Notes: generated by a model from the sequence alone, not told the origin. Positions 25,184 through 34,421 are shown, counted from the stretch's first letter. The stretch: 64,000 nt of DNA from Streptomyces sp. ITFR-16 (GCF_031844705.1 NZ_CP134609.1:5952001-6016000); one strand, 5' to 3'. Program-made: numbers and translations.

Positions 25184-25213
25184 TTGAACTGATCACAAGA
25201 TGGTCACTAGGGT
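25184..25213 (+). promoter_or_regulatory. HrdB-type promoter for the riboswitch-led NlpC/P60 gene
   Basis: TTGAAC (25184-25189) and TAGGGT (25208-25213) are separated by 18 bp. The expected start near 25220 coincides with the first nucleotides of the c-di-AMP aptamer. Confidence 0.65.
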
Positions 25214-25217
25214 CGGG

Positions 25218-25334
25218 CCTCGAACCTTCGCGCGGTTGATCACCCATCCGGGGTGACAGCGAAGGAACCGCCGAGTCCGTGATCTGCACGGAGCCGGGGA
25301 TTCATCTCCCCACAGCCCGGTAGGCGGCTCGAGG
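25218..25334 (+). ncRNA. c-di-AMP riboswitch (ydaO/yuaA type)
   Basis: The leader has the ydaO-type core: GGGGTGACAGCGAAGGAACC, then CCGAGTCCG, and CCGGTAGGCGG near the 3' end. The outer helix CCTCGA (25218-25223) pairs with TCGAGG (25329-25334). In actinobacteria this class sits before cell-wall hydrolase genes and shuts them down when c-di-AMP is high. It immediately precedes the NlpC/P60 gene, whose GAAGGAG is just downstream. Confidence 0.85.
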
Positions 25335-25352
25335 AAGAAGGAGCTCGCCTTC

Positions 25353-26378
25353 GTGGCGTCCCACCGTCGTCCCAAGCAGCCGAGCCGCACCCGCGTGACC
25401 GTGCTCACCGCCACCGCCGCCGCAGCCGTGGCTCTCACCTCCCAGGCCGCTCACGCCGACCCCAAGCCGACCAAGAGCGAGGTCAAGGCGAAGGTCGACA
25501 AGCTCTACCACGAGGCGGAAGAGGCCACCGAGCAGTACAGCGGGGCCAAGGAGAAGCAGGAGAAGCTCGAGAAGCAGATCGGCGCGCTGCAGGACAAGGT
25601 GGCGCGCGGTCAGCAGGAGCTCAACAACCTGCGCTCGGGCCTGGGTTCCCTCGCCGCCGCGCAGTACCGCTCCGGAGGCATCGACCCCTCCGTGCAGCTC
25701 TTCCTCGCCTCCGACCCGGACAGCTTCCTGGACCAGGCCTCCGCGCTGGACCAGTTGACGGCCAAGCAGGCCGAGTCGCTGCAGAAGGTCCAGGAGAAGC
25801 AGCGGTCCCTCGCGCAGGAGCGCAAGGAGGCCCAGGACAAGCTGAGCGACCTCGCCGACGTCCGCAAGACGCTCGGCGAGAAGAAGAAGAAGCAGCAGAC
25901 CAAGCTCGCCGAGGCGCAGAAGCTGCTCAACACCCTCACCGCCGCCGAGCGCCAGAAGATGCGCGAGGACGACCAGCGCGCCAGCCGCGCCGCCGGTGAC
26001 CGCATCGACCTCGGCAACGAGGCCCCCGCCTCCGGACTGGGCGCCGCCGCCCTCCAGGCCGCCAACACCCGCGTCGGCATGCCGTACGTCTCCGGCGCCA
26101 CCGGCCCCGGCTCCTTCGACTGCTCGGGCCTGACCCAGTGGGCCTACGCCCAGGCCGGTGCCCAGATCACCCGCACCACGTACACCCAGATCAACCAGGG
26201 CACGCAGATCCCGCGCAGCCAGCTCAAGCCGGGCGACCTGGTCTTCTTCAGCAACACCTCGCACGTGGCGCTCTACGCCGGCAACAACACCGTGCTCCAC
26301 GCGCCGAAGCCGGGCGCGTACGTGCGCTACGAGTCAATGAACACGGTCGGCGCCTACCAGACCGCCGTGCGCATCTGA
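25353..26378 (+). CDS. Secreted NlpC/P60 peptidoglycan endopeptidase (first paralogue)
   Basis: An export signal covers residues 1 to about 36 (after a basic N-terminus, ending QAAHA). A coiled coil runs from about 40 to 215, and the NlpC/P60 domain from about 228 to 341 has Cys257 (FDCSGL), His304 (SHVALY) and His316 (VLHAP). It cuts stem peptides in the cell wall. This coiled-coil plus NlpC layout resembles RipA-like hydrolases. GTG at 25353 with AAGGAG upstream. Expression is controlled by the c-di-AMP riboswitch. Confidence 0.95.
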   Translation: MASHRRPKQPSRTRVTVLTATAAAAVALTSQAAHADPKPTKSEVKAKVDKLYHEAEEATEQYSGAKEKQEKLEKQIGALQDKVARGQQELNNLRSGLGSLAAAQYRSGGIDPSVQLFLASDPDSFLDQASALDQLTAKQAESLQKVQEKQRSLAQERKEAQDKLSDLADVRKTLGEKKKKQQTKLAEAQKLLNTLTAAERQKMREDDQRASRAAGDRIDLGNEAPASGLGAAALQAANTRVGMPYVSGATGPGSFDCSGLTQWAYAQAGAQITRTTYTQINQGTQIPRSQLKPGDLVFFSNTSHVALYAGNNTVLHAPKPGAYVRYESMNTVGAYQTAVRI

Positions 26379-26420
26379 CCACGCCCGAACGGGCGAATTC
26401 CCGCGCCCCGCACTGACAGC

Positions 26421-26455
26421 CGCCCCGCCGGAGACCACAGGTCACCGGCGGGGCG
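26421..26455 (+). terminator. Terminator between the two NlpC/P60 genes
   Basis: An 11-bp perfect stem (26421-26431 and 26445-26455) with a 13-nt loop follows the first paralogue by 42 bp. Confidence 0.8.
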
Positions 26456-26615
26456 TCACTGTGTGTGCCTTCCGCCGGACCGGCGCGGTCTTTGTCCGCT
26501 CCGTGATCGTCCGACTACTGTCTGCCTGCTGTGCAGCTCCCGTGCGTCGGTCCGCCCGCCCCGGGTGGCAGGGGCTGCGCACGTCTGCGTACAGCGGAAG
26601 GGAGTACGGCGTCCT

Positions 26616-27647
26616 GTGGTGTCCCATCGCCGTTCCACACAGCCCGGCCTGAGCCGGAGCGTCCGGGCCACTGTCCTGTCCGCCGCGGCGGCCACCGCCG
26701 CGGCCACGCTCGGCGCCGCCACCGCCAGCGCCGAGCCGCAGGACTCGCCGCAGACCGCCGGGGCCCGGGTCGACCGCCTGTTCACCGAGGCGGAGCGGGC
26801 CACCGAGCAGTACAACAAGGCCGGTGAGAACGTCGGGCGGCTGCGCGGCGAGGTGAGCCGCGCCCAGGACCGCGCGGCCCGGGGCCAGGAGCGCATCAAC
26901 CGCATGCGTACGGAGCTGGGTTCGGTGGCCCGGGCCGAGTACCGCTCCGGCGGCATCGACCCCTCGCTGGCCCTGCTGCTCTCCTCCGACCCGGACAACT
27001 ACCTCGACCGGGCCGCCGCCCTCGGCCGCGCCGACGAGAGCCGCGCCGCCGCCCTGGCCGAACTCCGCAAGGCACAGCGCGTCCTGGCCCAGACCCGGGC
27101 CGAGGCCGCCCGCTCCCTCGCCGGCCTGAAGCGCAACCGCGAGGCCGTCAGCCGCCACAAGCGCACCGTCGAGCGCAAGCTGACCCAGGCGCGCCGGCTG
27201 CTGCGGTCGCTGCCGGGCGGCGAGCGGGCGGCGTTCGAGCGGGCCTCGCGCGACGGGCGGGACTTCGGCGCCGGCCCCCGGGCCGGACTCCCGGCCGGCT
27301 CGGCGCGGGCGGCGGCCGCCGTCATGGCGGTCCGCCGGGCGCTGGGACGCCCGTACGTCTGGGGTGCGAGCGGGCCCTCCGGATTCGACTGTTCCGGGCT
27401 GATGCAGTGGGCGTACGCCCAGGCCGGGGTCAGCCTGCCCCGTACCTCGCAGGCGCAGCGGTACGCGGGCCGCATGGTGCCGCTCTCCGAGGCGCGCCCC
27501 GGCGACCTGGTCACCTACCGGGCGGACGCCAGCCATGTCGGGATGTACGTCGGCAACGGCCAGGTGATCCACGCGCCGTACCCGGGCGCCGCCGTGCGCT
27601 ACGACCCCGTCGGCATGATGCCCATCGCCTCGGTCACCCGCGTCTGA
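26616..27647 (+). CDS. Secreted NlpC/P60 peptidoglycan endopeptidase (second paralogue)
   Basis: It has the same architecture as its upstream neighbour: export signal (1 to about 40), coiled coil, and NlpC/P60 domain with Cys259 (FDCSGL), His307 and His319. The two share a segment with AEYRSGGIDPS/AQYRSGGIDPS and clearly arose by duplication. GTG at 26616 (or 26619) follows GGAAGGGAG. I see no c-di-AMP riboswitch in its own 237-bp leader, and a terminator separates it from the first paralogue, so the two are probably regulated differently. Confidence 0.93.
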   Translation: MVSHRRSTQPGLSRSVRATVLSAAAATAAATLGAATASAEPQDSPQTAGARVDRLFTEAERATEQYNKAGENVGRLRGEVSRAQDRAARGQERINRMRTELGSVARAEYRSGGIDPSLALLLSSDPDNYLDRAAALGRADESRAAALAELRKAQRVLAQTRAEAARSLAGLKRNREAVSRHKRTVERKLTQARRLLRSLPGGERAAFERASRDGRDFGAGPRAGLPAGSARAAAAVMAVRRALGRPYVWGASGPSGFDCSGLMQWAYAQAGVSLPRTSQAQRYAGRMVPLSEARPGDLVTYRADASHVGMYVGNGQVIHAPYPGAAVRYDPVGMMPIASVTRV

Positions 27648-27650
27648 CCG

Positions 27651-27656
27651 TACCCT
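27651..27656 (+). promoter_or_regulatory. TACCCT -10 box for a probable leaderless mRNA
   Basis: TACCCT lies exactly 7 nt before the GTG start of the zinc-protease lipoprotein, and no ribosome-binding site is present. Confidence 0.45.
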
Positions 27657-27663
27657 CGGTCAG

Positions 27664-28917
27664 GTGGCTGATCAGGGGCGCACCGCGAGACGGGCGCGCG
27701 GAGGACGACGGCGTGCGGCGGGTGCCGTGCTCGCCGCGCTGCTGTGCGCCGCCGGCTGCGCCGCTCCGGCCGGCAGGGCGCCGGACACCGACGCGCGGGA
27801 CATCCGCGCCACCCTCGACCGCCGCGCCGCCGCCGTACTGCACCACGACCCGGCCGGCTACGCCGCCGTCGTGGACCCGCGCGCCACGGCGCTGCGGACG
27901 GCGCAGCGCCGGGAGATCGGCCACCTCGCGGACGTGCCGATCGGCTCCTGGACGTACCGGCTGACGGACCTCTCCGCGCGCGGGAAGGGCCGGGCCACCG
28001 CCGACGTCCGCCTCGGGTACCGGATCAAGGGCTACGACAGCGCCCCGGTCTCCGTGGACCGCGTCCTGGACCTGACCCGGGACCCGGCGGACGGCCGCTG
28101 GTACATCACGGCGGACCGGGCAGCGGAGGGCGGGGCCCGGCAGCTCTGGGAGCAGGGCGACATCGACGTGGTGCGCGGCGGCCACAGCCTGGTGCTGGGA
28201 GTGGGCCGGACCCGGGCCGAGCTGGAGAGGATCGCCGCCACCGCGGACCGGGCGGTGCCGGCCGTCTCCGCCGCCTGGCCGGAGCGGTGGGCGGGCCGCG
28301 TGGTGGTGCTGGTGCCGGACACCGTCGACGACATGGCGGACCTGCTGGGATCACCGGCCGCGAACTACCGGGGCATAGCGGCCGTCACCACCGGCGAGAC
28401 GGGCGGCTCGGGGAAGGCGCCGGCCGACCGGGTCATCGTCAACCCGGAGGCGTACGCGATGCTCGGCGCCTTCGGGCAGCGCGTGGTCCTCACCCACGAG
28501 ACCACCCATGTGGCCACCCGCGCCCGTACCTCCGCCGCCACCCCCACCTGGCTCTCCGAGGGCTTCGCGGACTGGGCGGCCTACCGGGACCAGGAGCGCA
28601 CCGCGACCGAGATCGCGCCCGAGCTGGCCGATGCCGTCCAGGCCGGTGACGTACCGGCCGCGCTGCCCGCGGACGAGGACTTCGGCTTCGCGGGGGACGC
28701 GGACCGGCTGGCGAAGGCGTACGAGGGCGGCTGGCTGGCCTGCGCGCTCATTGCCGACCACTGGGGCGAGGAGAAGCTGTTCGCCTTCTACCGGGCCGTC
28801 GGAGGGCACTCAGGGCGGGACGGAGCGGTGGAGCAGGCCCTGCACGAGGTGCTGGGCACGACTCCGCAGGACTTCACGGCGCGCTGGCGGGAGTATCTGG
28901 GGAGTCGGCTCGGCTGA
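27664..28917 (+). CDS. Lipoprotein with a gluzincin-type (peptidase MA-like) zinc protease domain
   Basis: The 417-residue protein has a lipobox (LLCAAGC), a region at about 45-165 resembling NTF2-like or stalk domains, and a C-terminal protease-like domain. HETTH (278-282) is an HEXXH zinc motif, and SEGFADW supplies the third-ligand Glu (about 299), as in gluzincins of the peptidase MA group. It should act at the outer face of the membrane. Its 3' end overlaps the convergent glycosyltransferase gene by 44 nt. Confidence 0.82.
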   Translation: MADQGRTARRARGGRRRAAGAVLAALLCAAGCAAPAGRAPDTDARDIRATLDRRAAAVLHHDPAGYAAVVDPRATALRTAQRREIGHLADVPIGSWTYRLTDLSARGKGRATADVRLGYRIKGYDSAPVSVDRVLDLTRDPADGRWYITADRAAEGGARQLWEQGDIDVVRGGHSLVLGVGRTRAELERIAATADRAVPAVSAAWPERWAGRVVVLVPDTVDDMADLLGSPAANYRGIAAVTTGETGGSGKAPADRVIVNPEAYAMLGAFGQRVVLTHETTHVATRARTSAATPTWLSEGFADWAAYRDQERTATEIAPELADAVQAGDVPAALPADEDFGFAGDADRLAKAYEGGWLACALIADHWGEEKLFAFYRAVGGHSGRDGAVEQALHEVLGTTPQDFTARWREYLGSRLG

Positions 28918-30139
28918 GCGCGGGAGCGGCGCCCGCCGCGTCCGCCCCCTGCGGCGTCCGGCCCGGCACGGTCTCCCGCCACAGCAGCGCGCACGCCAGC
29001 AGGGACGCCGCGACCAGCAGCCCGTTGCGCAGGAACATCAGCGTCACGCCCGTCGCGTCGCTGGTCACCACATGGCCGAAGCCGAGCGGGAACTCCAGCT
29101 GGGTGACGCCCGTCGCCACCAGCACAAGACCGGCCGGCCACACCATCCGGCTCTCCCGGAACACCAGGCAGACCGCGGCCAGACCGACCAGCCACAGCAT
29201 GTACTGCGGGCTGATCACCCGGCTCGTGGTGGTGAACAGCAGCACCGCGGTGAACGCCGCGTCCGCCGGCGTGCTCACCCCGAAGGTGCGCGCCCGCAGC
29301 CGCCACACCAGCAGCCAGCCGAACGCGACCACACTCAGCCCCAGTGCCAGCGTGCTCACCAGCGGCACATGCGGGCCCAGGAACTCCAGTGAGCCGTAGT
29401 GCAGCTCCACCCGGCCCTGCCAGCCGAACTGCCGCGCCACATGGAAGACCAGCGCCCCCAGCGACTCGACCTCGGTGCCCCGGTCGCGCTGGAAGCCCAG
29501 GAAGGCCAGCGCGCCCGGCGCCGCCGCCGTGCACAGCACCAGCAGCCCGAGGGCGACCCCGGCCGCCGTCGTCCAGGCCAGCCTGGTCCGGCGGCCGGGG
29601 GCGGTCCCGGCCAGCAGCAGGGCCGGCCACACCTTGAGCAGCGCGCCGAACGCGGCCAGGGCGCCCAGCACCCGGGGACGGCGCACCCCGGCCAGCAGCG
29701 CCGCCACGGCGACCGCCGTCACCATCACGTCGTACCGGGCGTACGCGGTCGTGCCGAGCAGGGGCACCCCCGCCACCCACACCCAGACCCCCGCCGTCCG
29801 CCGCCCGGACCCCCGGCCCGCGTACAGCAGCAGGCCCAGCACCAGGGCGTCGCACAGGAACGCCAGGACGAAGAAGGCCGAGGCGTAGTCCAGGAACGGC
29901 AGCAGGGCGGGGGAGAGGATCGCGAGTGCGGCCACCGGCGGGTACTGCCAGGTCACATCGGACTGCGGATAGCTGCCGGAGCGCAGGACGTCGTACCAGC
30001 CGTGGTAGATCACCGAGACATCGCTCGTCACGTCCGGTCCCGGCAGCGTGAACACCTTGACGACGCAGAGCAGCAGCACGGATCTGGTGAGCGCCCACAC
30101 CGCGAAGGCCGCCGGACGTGTGCCGCTCGAACCCGTCAT
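28874..30139 (-). CDS. Polyprenol-dependent GT87-type membrane mannosyltransferase
   Basis: The 421-residue protein has about 10-12 hydrophobic helices and the GT87 pattern: an early acidic/Tyr-rich loop (DVSVIYHGWYDVLRSG), WQYPP, and the late loop SRVISPQYMLWL. Family members transfer mannose from polyprenyl-phosphate-mannose to phosphoinositol mannosides or glycans. ATG at 30139 follows GAGGG. The gene is divergent from a PimB-like mannosyltransferase, which supports a role in phosphoinositol-mannoside or related glycolipid synthesis. Confidence 0.85.
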   Translation of the reverse strand: MTGSSGTRPAAFAVWALTRSVLLLCVVKVFTLPGPDVTSDVSVIYHGWYDVLRSGSYPQSDVTWQYPPVAALAILSPALLPFLDYASAFFVLAFLCDALVLGLLLYAGRGSGRRTAGVWVWVAGVPLLGTTAYARYDVMVTAVAVAALLAGVRRPRVLGALAAFGALLKVWPALLLAGTAPGRRTRLAWTTAAGVALGLLVLCTAAAPGALAFLGFQRDRGTEVESLGALVFHVARQFGWQGRVELHYGSLEFLGPHVPLVSTLALGLSVVAFGWLLVWRLRARTFGVSTPADAAFTAVLLFTTTSRVISPQYMLWLVGLAAVCLVFRESRMVWPAGLVLVATGVTQLEFPLGFGHVVTSDATGVTLMFLRNGLLVAASLLACALLWRETVPGRTPQGADAAGAAPALSRADSPDTPASAP

Positions 30140-30242
30140 TGACCTGCCCTCGTCCCGTTCCGTCGGTGGTACGAGGAGCCATGATGCCTGCCCCGCCGGT
30201 GCGGGAGCCATCAGGCGGGGCCGCCCGGTACTGTCGGCGGCG

Positions 30243-31385
30243 ATGGACAAGACCTTGATCGTGACCAATGACTTCCCGCCCCGCCCCGGCGGCATCCAGG
30301 CCTTCCTGCACAACATGGCGCTGCGGCTGGACCCGGACCGGATCGTCGTCTACGCCTCCACCTGGAAGCGCGGCGCCGAGGGTGCGGCGGCCACCGCCGC
30401 CTTCGACGCGGAGCAGCCCTTCACCGTCGTCCGCGACCGCACGACGATGCTGCTGCCCACCCCGCGCGTCACCCGCCGCGCCGCCCGGCTGCTGCGCACC
30501 CACGGCTGCTCGTCCGTCTGGTTCGGCGCCGCCGCCCCGCTCGGGCTGATGGCACCGGCGCTGCGCCGCGCCGGCGCCCGCCGGCTGGTCGCCACCACCC
30601 ACGGCCACGAGGCCGGCTGGGCCCAGCTGCCCGCGTCCCGGCAGCTGCTGCGGCGGATCGGCGAGGGCACGGACACGATCACCTATCTCGGCGAGTACAC
30701 CCGCTCCCGGATCGCCGCCGCACTCACCCCGGCGGCCGCCGGGCGCATGGTCCAGCTGCCCCCGGGCGTGGACGAGAAGACCTTCCACCCGGATTCGGGC
30801 GGGGACCGGGTCCGGGCCCGCCTCGGGCTCACCGGCCGGCCGGTCGTCGTCTGTGTCTCCCGGCTGGTGCCCCGCAAGGGCCAGGACACCCTGATCCTCG
30901 CGATGCCCGCGATCCTGGCCGAGCAGCCGGACGCCGTCCTGCTGATCGTCGGCGGCGGTCCGTACGAGGCCGGTCTCAGGAAGCTGGCGGCGCAGACCGG
31001 GGTGGCGGACTCGGTGCGGTTCACCGGGCCGGTGCCCTGGGAGGAGCTGCCCGCGCACTACGGGGCCGGAGACGTCTTCGCGATGCCGTGCCGCACCCGG
31101 CGCGGCGGCCTCGACGTGGAGGGCCTCGGCATCGTCTACCTGGAGGCGTCCGCGACCGGGCTGCCGGTGGTGGCGGGCGACTCCGGCGGCGCGCCCGACG
31201 CCGTGCTCGACGGCGAGACGGGCTGGGTGGTGCGCGGCGGCTCGGCCGAGGAGGCGGCGGAGCGGATCGTGACGCTGCTCGGCGACGCGGAGCTGCGGCG
31301 GCGGATGGGGGAGCGGGGCCGCGCCTGGGTCGAGGAGAAGTGGCGCTGGGACCTGCTCGCGGAGAAGCTCAGGACGCTGCTCTGA
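30243..31385 (+). CDS. pimB: GT4-family glycosyltransferase, PimB-like
   Basis: The 380-residue enzyme is a GT-B glycosyltransferase. The N-terminus carries TNDFPPRPGGIQAF, the acceptor-side signature shared with PimB'. The donor site has VSRLVPRKGQD and the EX7E-like EGLGIVYLEASATGLPVV. By family it adds the second mannose to PIM1. A TACTGT box lies 8 nt before the ATG, so the mRNA may be leaderless. The divergent GT87 gene fits the same pathway. The precise acceptor is inferred. Confidence 0.85.
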   Translation: MDKTLIVTNDFPPRPGGIQAFLHNMALRLDPDRIVVYASTWKRGAEGAAATAAFDAEQPFTVVRDRTTMLLPTPRVTRRAARLLRTHGCSSVWFGAAAPLGLMAPALRRAGARRLVATTHGHEAGWAQLPASRQLLRRIGEGTDTITYLGEYTRSRIAAALTPAAAGRMVQLPPGVDEKTFHPDSGGDRVRARLGLTGRPVVVCVSRLVPRKGQDTLILAMPAILAEQPDAVLLIVGGGPYEAGLRKLAAQTGVADSVRFTGPVPWEELPAHYGAGDVFAMPCRTRRGGLDVEGLGIVYLEASATGLPVVAGDSGGAPDAVLDGETGWVVRGGSAEEAAERIVTLLGDAELRRRMGERGRAWVEEKWRWDLLAEKLRTLL

Positions 31386-31392
31386 ACGCACG

Positions 31393-31424
31393 AGGGGCCC
31401 GCACCGTGTCCGGCGCGGGCCCCT
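31393..31424. terminator. Terminator between pimB and fadD (convergent)
   Basis: AGGGGCCCGC (31393-31402) pairs with 31415-31424, a 10-bp stem with a 12-nt loop. Confidence 0.75.
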
Positions 31425-31437
31425 GCGTACGCGTGGA

Positions 31438-33234
31438 TCAGGCGCGGTAGATCGACTCGACCTCGTCCGCGAAGTCCTTCGCCACCACGTTGCGCTTCAG
31501 CTTCAGCGAGGGCGTGATGTGGCCCGCCTCCTCGGTGAACTGGGCGCCCAGGATGCGGAACTTGCGTACGGACTCGGCCTTGGAGACCGCGGCGTTGCCG
31601 TCGTCGATCGCGCGCTGTACCTCGGCCAGCAGCTCCGGGTCCTCGCGCAGCGACAGGGCGGTGGAGCCGACGGGCTTGCCGTGCTCCTCGGCCCAGTGCC
31701 CGAGGAACTCCTCGTCCAGCGTCACGAGCGCGCCCACGAACGGGCGTCCGTCGCCGACCACCATGCACTCCGCCACCAGGGCGTGCCCGCGGATGCGGTC
31801 CTCGATGACGGCGGGCGCGACGTTCTTGCCGCCGGCCGTCACGATGATCTCCTTCTTGCGGCCGGTGATCGCGAGGTAGCCGTCCTCGTCGAGGGTGCCG
31901 ATGTCACCGGTGTGGAACCAGCCGTCGGCCAGCACCTCGGCGGAGGCCGCCTCGTTGTTCCAGTAGCCGGAGAACAGGTGCTCGCCGTGCAGCAGCACCT
32001 CGCCGTCGTCCGCGATCCGCACCACGGAGCCGGGCAGCGGCTGGCCGACCGTACCGATCTTCTGCCGGTCCCACGGGTTGAAGGCGGTCGCCGCGCAGGT
32101 CTCGGTCAGGCCGTAGCCCTCCAGGACGGTGAAGCCGATGCCCCGGTAGAAGTGGCCGAGCCGCTCGCCCAGGGGCGCGCCGCCGGAGATCGCGTACTCG
32201 CCGCGGCCGCCGAGGACGGCCCGCAGCTTGCTGTAGACCAGCCGGTCGAAGACCTTGTGCTTGAACTTCAGGCCCATGGACGGGCCCTGCGGGGTGCCCA
32301 GCGCGCGGCTGTAGGCGATCGCCGTGTTCGCCGCCTTGTCGAAGATCTTGCCCTTGCCGTCGGCCTGCGCCTTGGCGCGCGCCGAGTTGTAGACCTTCTC
32401 GAAGACGCGCGGCACCCCGAGGATCAGGGTCGGCCGGAACGCGGCCAGTTCATCGGTGAGGTTCTTGATGTCCGGGACGCAGCCGAGCTTGATCGGGGCC
32501 ATCACCGAGGCGACCTCGACCAGCCGTCCGAAGACATGGGCGGCGGGCAGGAAGAGCAGGACCGAGCACTCGCCGGTACGGAAGAGGGGCTTGAGCCGCT
32601 CGACCACGTTGCCGCACTCCGCGAAGAAGCTGCGGTGCGTCAGCACACAGCCCTTGGGGCGGCCGGTGGTGCCGGAGGTGTAGACGATGGTGGCCGGGTC
32701 GTCGGCCTTGGCGCCCGCGCTGCGCAGGTCCACGGTCTCCTCGGAGACCTCCGCGCCCGACGCCGTGAGCGCGTCGACCGCGCCCTTGTCGATCTGCCAG
32801 ACATGGCGAAGCTCCGGCAGCCGGTCGCGCACGGAGGCCACGGCCCCGGCGTGCGCGTCGCTCTCCACCAGCACCGCGACGGCCCCCGAGTCACCGAGGA
32901 TCCACTGCACCTGCTCGGCGGAGCTGGTCTCGTACACGGGCACGGTCACCGCGCCCGCGCTCCAGATCGCGAAGTCCAGCTGCACCCACTCGTAGCGGGT
33001 GCGGGACATCAGGGCGACCCGGTCGCCGGGCTCGACACCGGCGGCGATCAGCCCCTTGGCGGCCGCTCTGACCTCGGCCAGGAACTGCGTGGCGGTGACG
33101 TCCGTCCAGACGCCCGCCACTTTGCGGCTCATCACCGCGACATCGGGATGCTGAGCGGCATTGCGGCGGATGAGATCCGTCAGGTTGCCGTCCGAGGGGA
33201 CCTCGTACAGGGCCGGAAGGCTGAACTCGCGCAA
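31438..33234 (-). CDS. fadD: Long-chain fatty-acid-CoA ligase (FadD15-like)
   Basis: The 598-residue enzyme activates fatty acids through an acyl-adenylate. The P-loop-like motif is YTSGTTGRPKG, the adenylate motif YGLTETCAA, and the hinge and Lys motifs GWFHTGDIG and ITGRKKEIIVTAGGKNV. It has the long-chain FadD15 layout of actinobacteria. The start is TTG at 33234 with GAGGAG 8 nt upstream. A 277-bp divergent region separates it from the phosphoesterase gene. Confidence 0.95.
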   Translation of the reverse strand: MREFSLPALYEVPSDGNLTDLIRRNAAQHPDVAVMSRKVAGVWTDVTATQFLAEVRAAAKGLIAAGVEPGDRVALMSRTRYEWVQLDFAIWSAGAVTVPVYETSSAEQVQWILGDSGAVAVLVESDAHAGAVASVRDRLPELRHVWQIDKGAVDALTASGAEVSEETVDLRSAGAKADDPATIVYTSGTTGRPKGCVLTHRSFFAECGNVVERLKPLFRTGECSVLLFLPAAHVFGRLVEVASVMAPIKLGCVPDIKNLTDELAAFRPTLILGVPRVFEKVYNSARAKAQADGKGKIFDKAANTAIAYSRALGTPQGPSMGLKFKHKVFDRLVYSKLRAVLGGRGEYAISGGAPLGERLGHFYRGIGFTVLEGYGLTETCAATAFNPWDRQKIGTVGQPLPGSVVRIADDGEVLLHGEHLFSGYWNNEAASAEVLADGWFHTGDIGTLDEDGYLAITGRKKEIIVTAGGKNVAPAVIEDRIRGHALVAECMVVGDGRPFVGALVTLDEEFLGHWAEEHGKPVGSTALSLREDPELLAEVQRAIDDGNAAVSKAESVRKFRILGAQFTEEAGHITPSLKLKRNVVAKDFADEVESIYRA

Positions 33235-33498
33235 GACTGCTGCTCCTCATCGGGCTCCGGTGCCACGGCTCTGTGTGACGCACCGGCGCGGTCCATGATG
33301 GCGGGTGCTCAGTGGGGTGAGCACGACTGGACTGCCCGGACGTTACCCACCGGTACTCGGTTCCCGATAGGGGGTTCCGGCCAGATGTCTTATGCGTCAC
33401 ACATATCGGTGGTCCTTTCGCGCACAGTAGTCCACCCCGCCCGGCACCCGGAAGTAACCGCAGGTCCGGGGCCTCTACCCAGGTGGACGCCGGGGTTC

Positions 33499-33504
33499 TA
33501 GGGT
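33499..33504 (+). promoter_or_regulatory. TAGGGT -10 box for a probable leaderless phosphoesterase mRNA
   Basis: TAGGGT lies exactly 7 nt before the ATG at 33512, with no ribosome-binding site. The gap from 33235 to 33498 holds nothing else I can name. Confidence 0.55.
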
Positions 33505-33511
33505 GATCTTC

Positions 33512-34315
33512 ATGGGAGCCGCACCGAACAGCCGGGCCGCCGCCGGGCGGCGCACCCGCGTCCATGTCGTCAGCGACGTGCACGGCAACACCGAGGCCCT
33601 GGCCCGCGCCGGGGACGGTGCCGACGCTCTCGTCTGCCTGGGTGACCTGGTGCTCTTCCTCGACTACGCCGACCACTCGCGCGGCATCTTCCCCGACCTG
33701 TTCGGCGTGGAGAACGCCGACCGGATCGTCGCCCTGCGCACCGAGCGCCGCTACGAGGAGGCGCGCGACTTCGGCCGAGCGCTGTGGGCGGGCATGGACC
33801 GCAACGCCGCGATCGTGGGGGCGGTGCGCAAGCAGTACGCCGAGATGTTCGCCGCGCTCCCCACGCCGACGTACGCGACCTACGGCAATGTCGACATCCC
33901 GGACCTCTGGCCCGAGTACGCCGGCCCCGGCACCACCGTCCTGGACGGCGAGCGCGCCGAGATCGGCGGCCGGGTCTTCGGCTTCGTCGGCGGCGGGCTG
34001 CGGACCCCGATGCGCACCCCGTACGAGATCAGCGACGAGGAGTACGCGGCCAAGATCGAGGCGGTCGGCCCGGTCGACGTCCTGTGCACGCACATCCCGC
34101 CCGAGGTGCCGGAGCTGACGTACGACACCGTCGCGCGCCGCTTCGAGCGCGGCAGCCGGGCCCTGCTCGACGCCATCCGCCGCACCCGCCCCCGCTACGC
34201 CGTCTTCGGCCATGTCCACCAGCCGCTGGTCCGCCGGATGCGGATCGGCGACACCGAGTGCGTGAACGTCGGCCACTTCGCCTCGACCGGCCGGCCCTTC
34301 GCCCTGGAGTGGTGA
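33512..34315 (+). CDS. Calcineurin-like metallophosphoesterase
   Basis: The 267-residue protein has the five metallophosphoesterase motifs: VSDVHGN, CLGDLV, YGNVD (replacing GNHD), CTHIPP and FGHVHQP. These bind two metal ions. The GNVD variant occurs in related predicted phosphoesterases. The substrate is unknown. ATG 33512 fits a leaderless start; GTG 33503 overlaps the -10 box and is less likely. Confidence 0.87.
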   Translation: MGAAPNSRAAAGRRTRVHVVSDVHGNTEALARAGDGADALVCLGDLVLFLDYADHSRGIFPDLFGVENADRIVALRTERRYEEARDFGRALWAGMDRNAAIVGAVRKQYAEMFAALPTPTYATYGNVDIPDLWPEYAGPGTTVLDGERAEIGGRVFGFVGGGLRTPMRTPYEISDEEYAAKIEAVGPVDVLCTHIPPEVPELTYDTVARRFERGSRALLDAIRRTRPRYAVFGHVHQPLVRRMRIGDTECVNVGHFASTGRPFALEW

Positions 34316-34421
34316 CGGGGCCCGCACCGGGCCCTGGGACAAGGCGCCGCGCACACGCGATAGCCTTCTGGCGGCAGGCCTCTGCCGACCGACCGGTACA
34401 CCGCACTGGAGGGCCACAGCG

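Noticed and set aside
28788..31391. An 860-codon minus-strand frame over the GT87 and pimB region
   Set aside because: It spans genes on both strands with no recognisable domain; the GT87 gene in another frame explains the coding signal.
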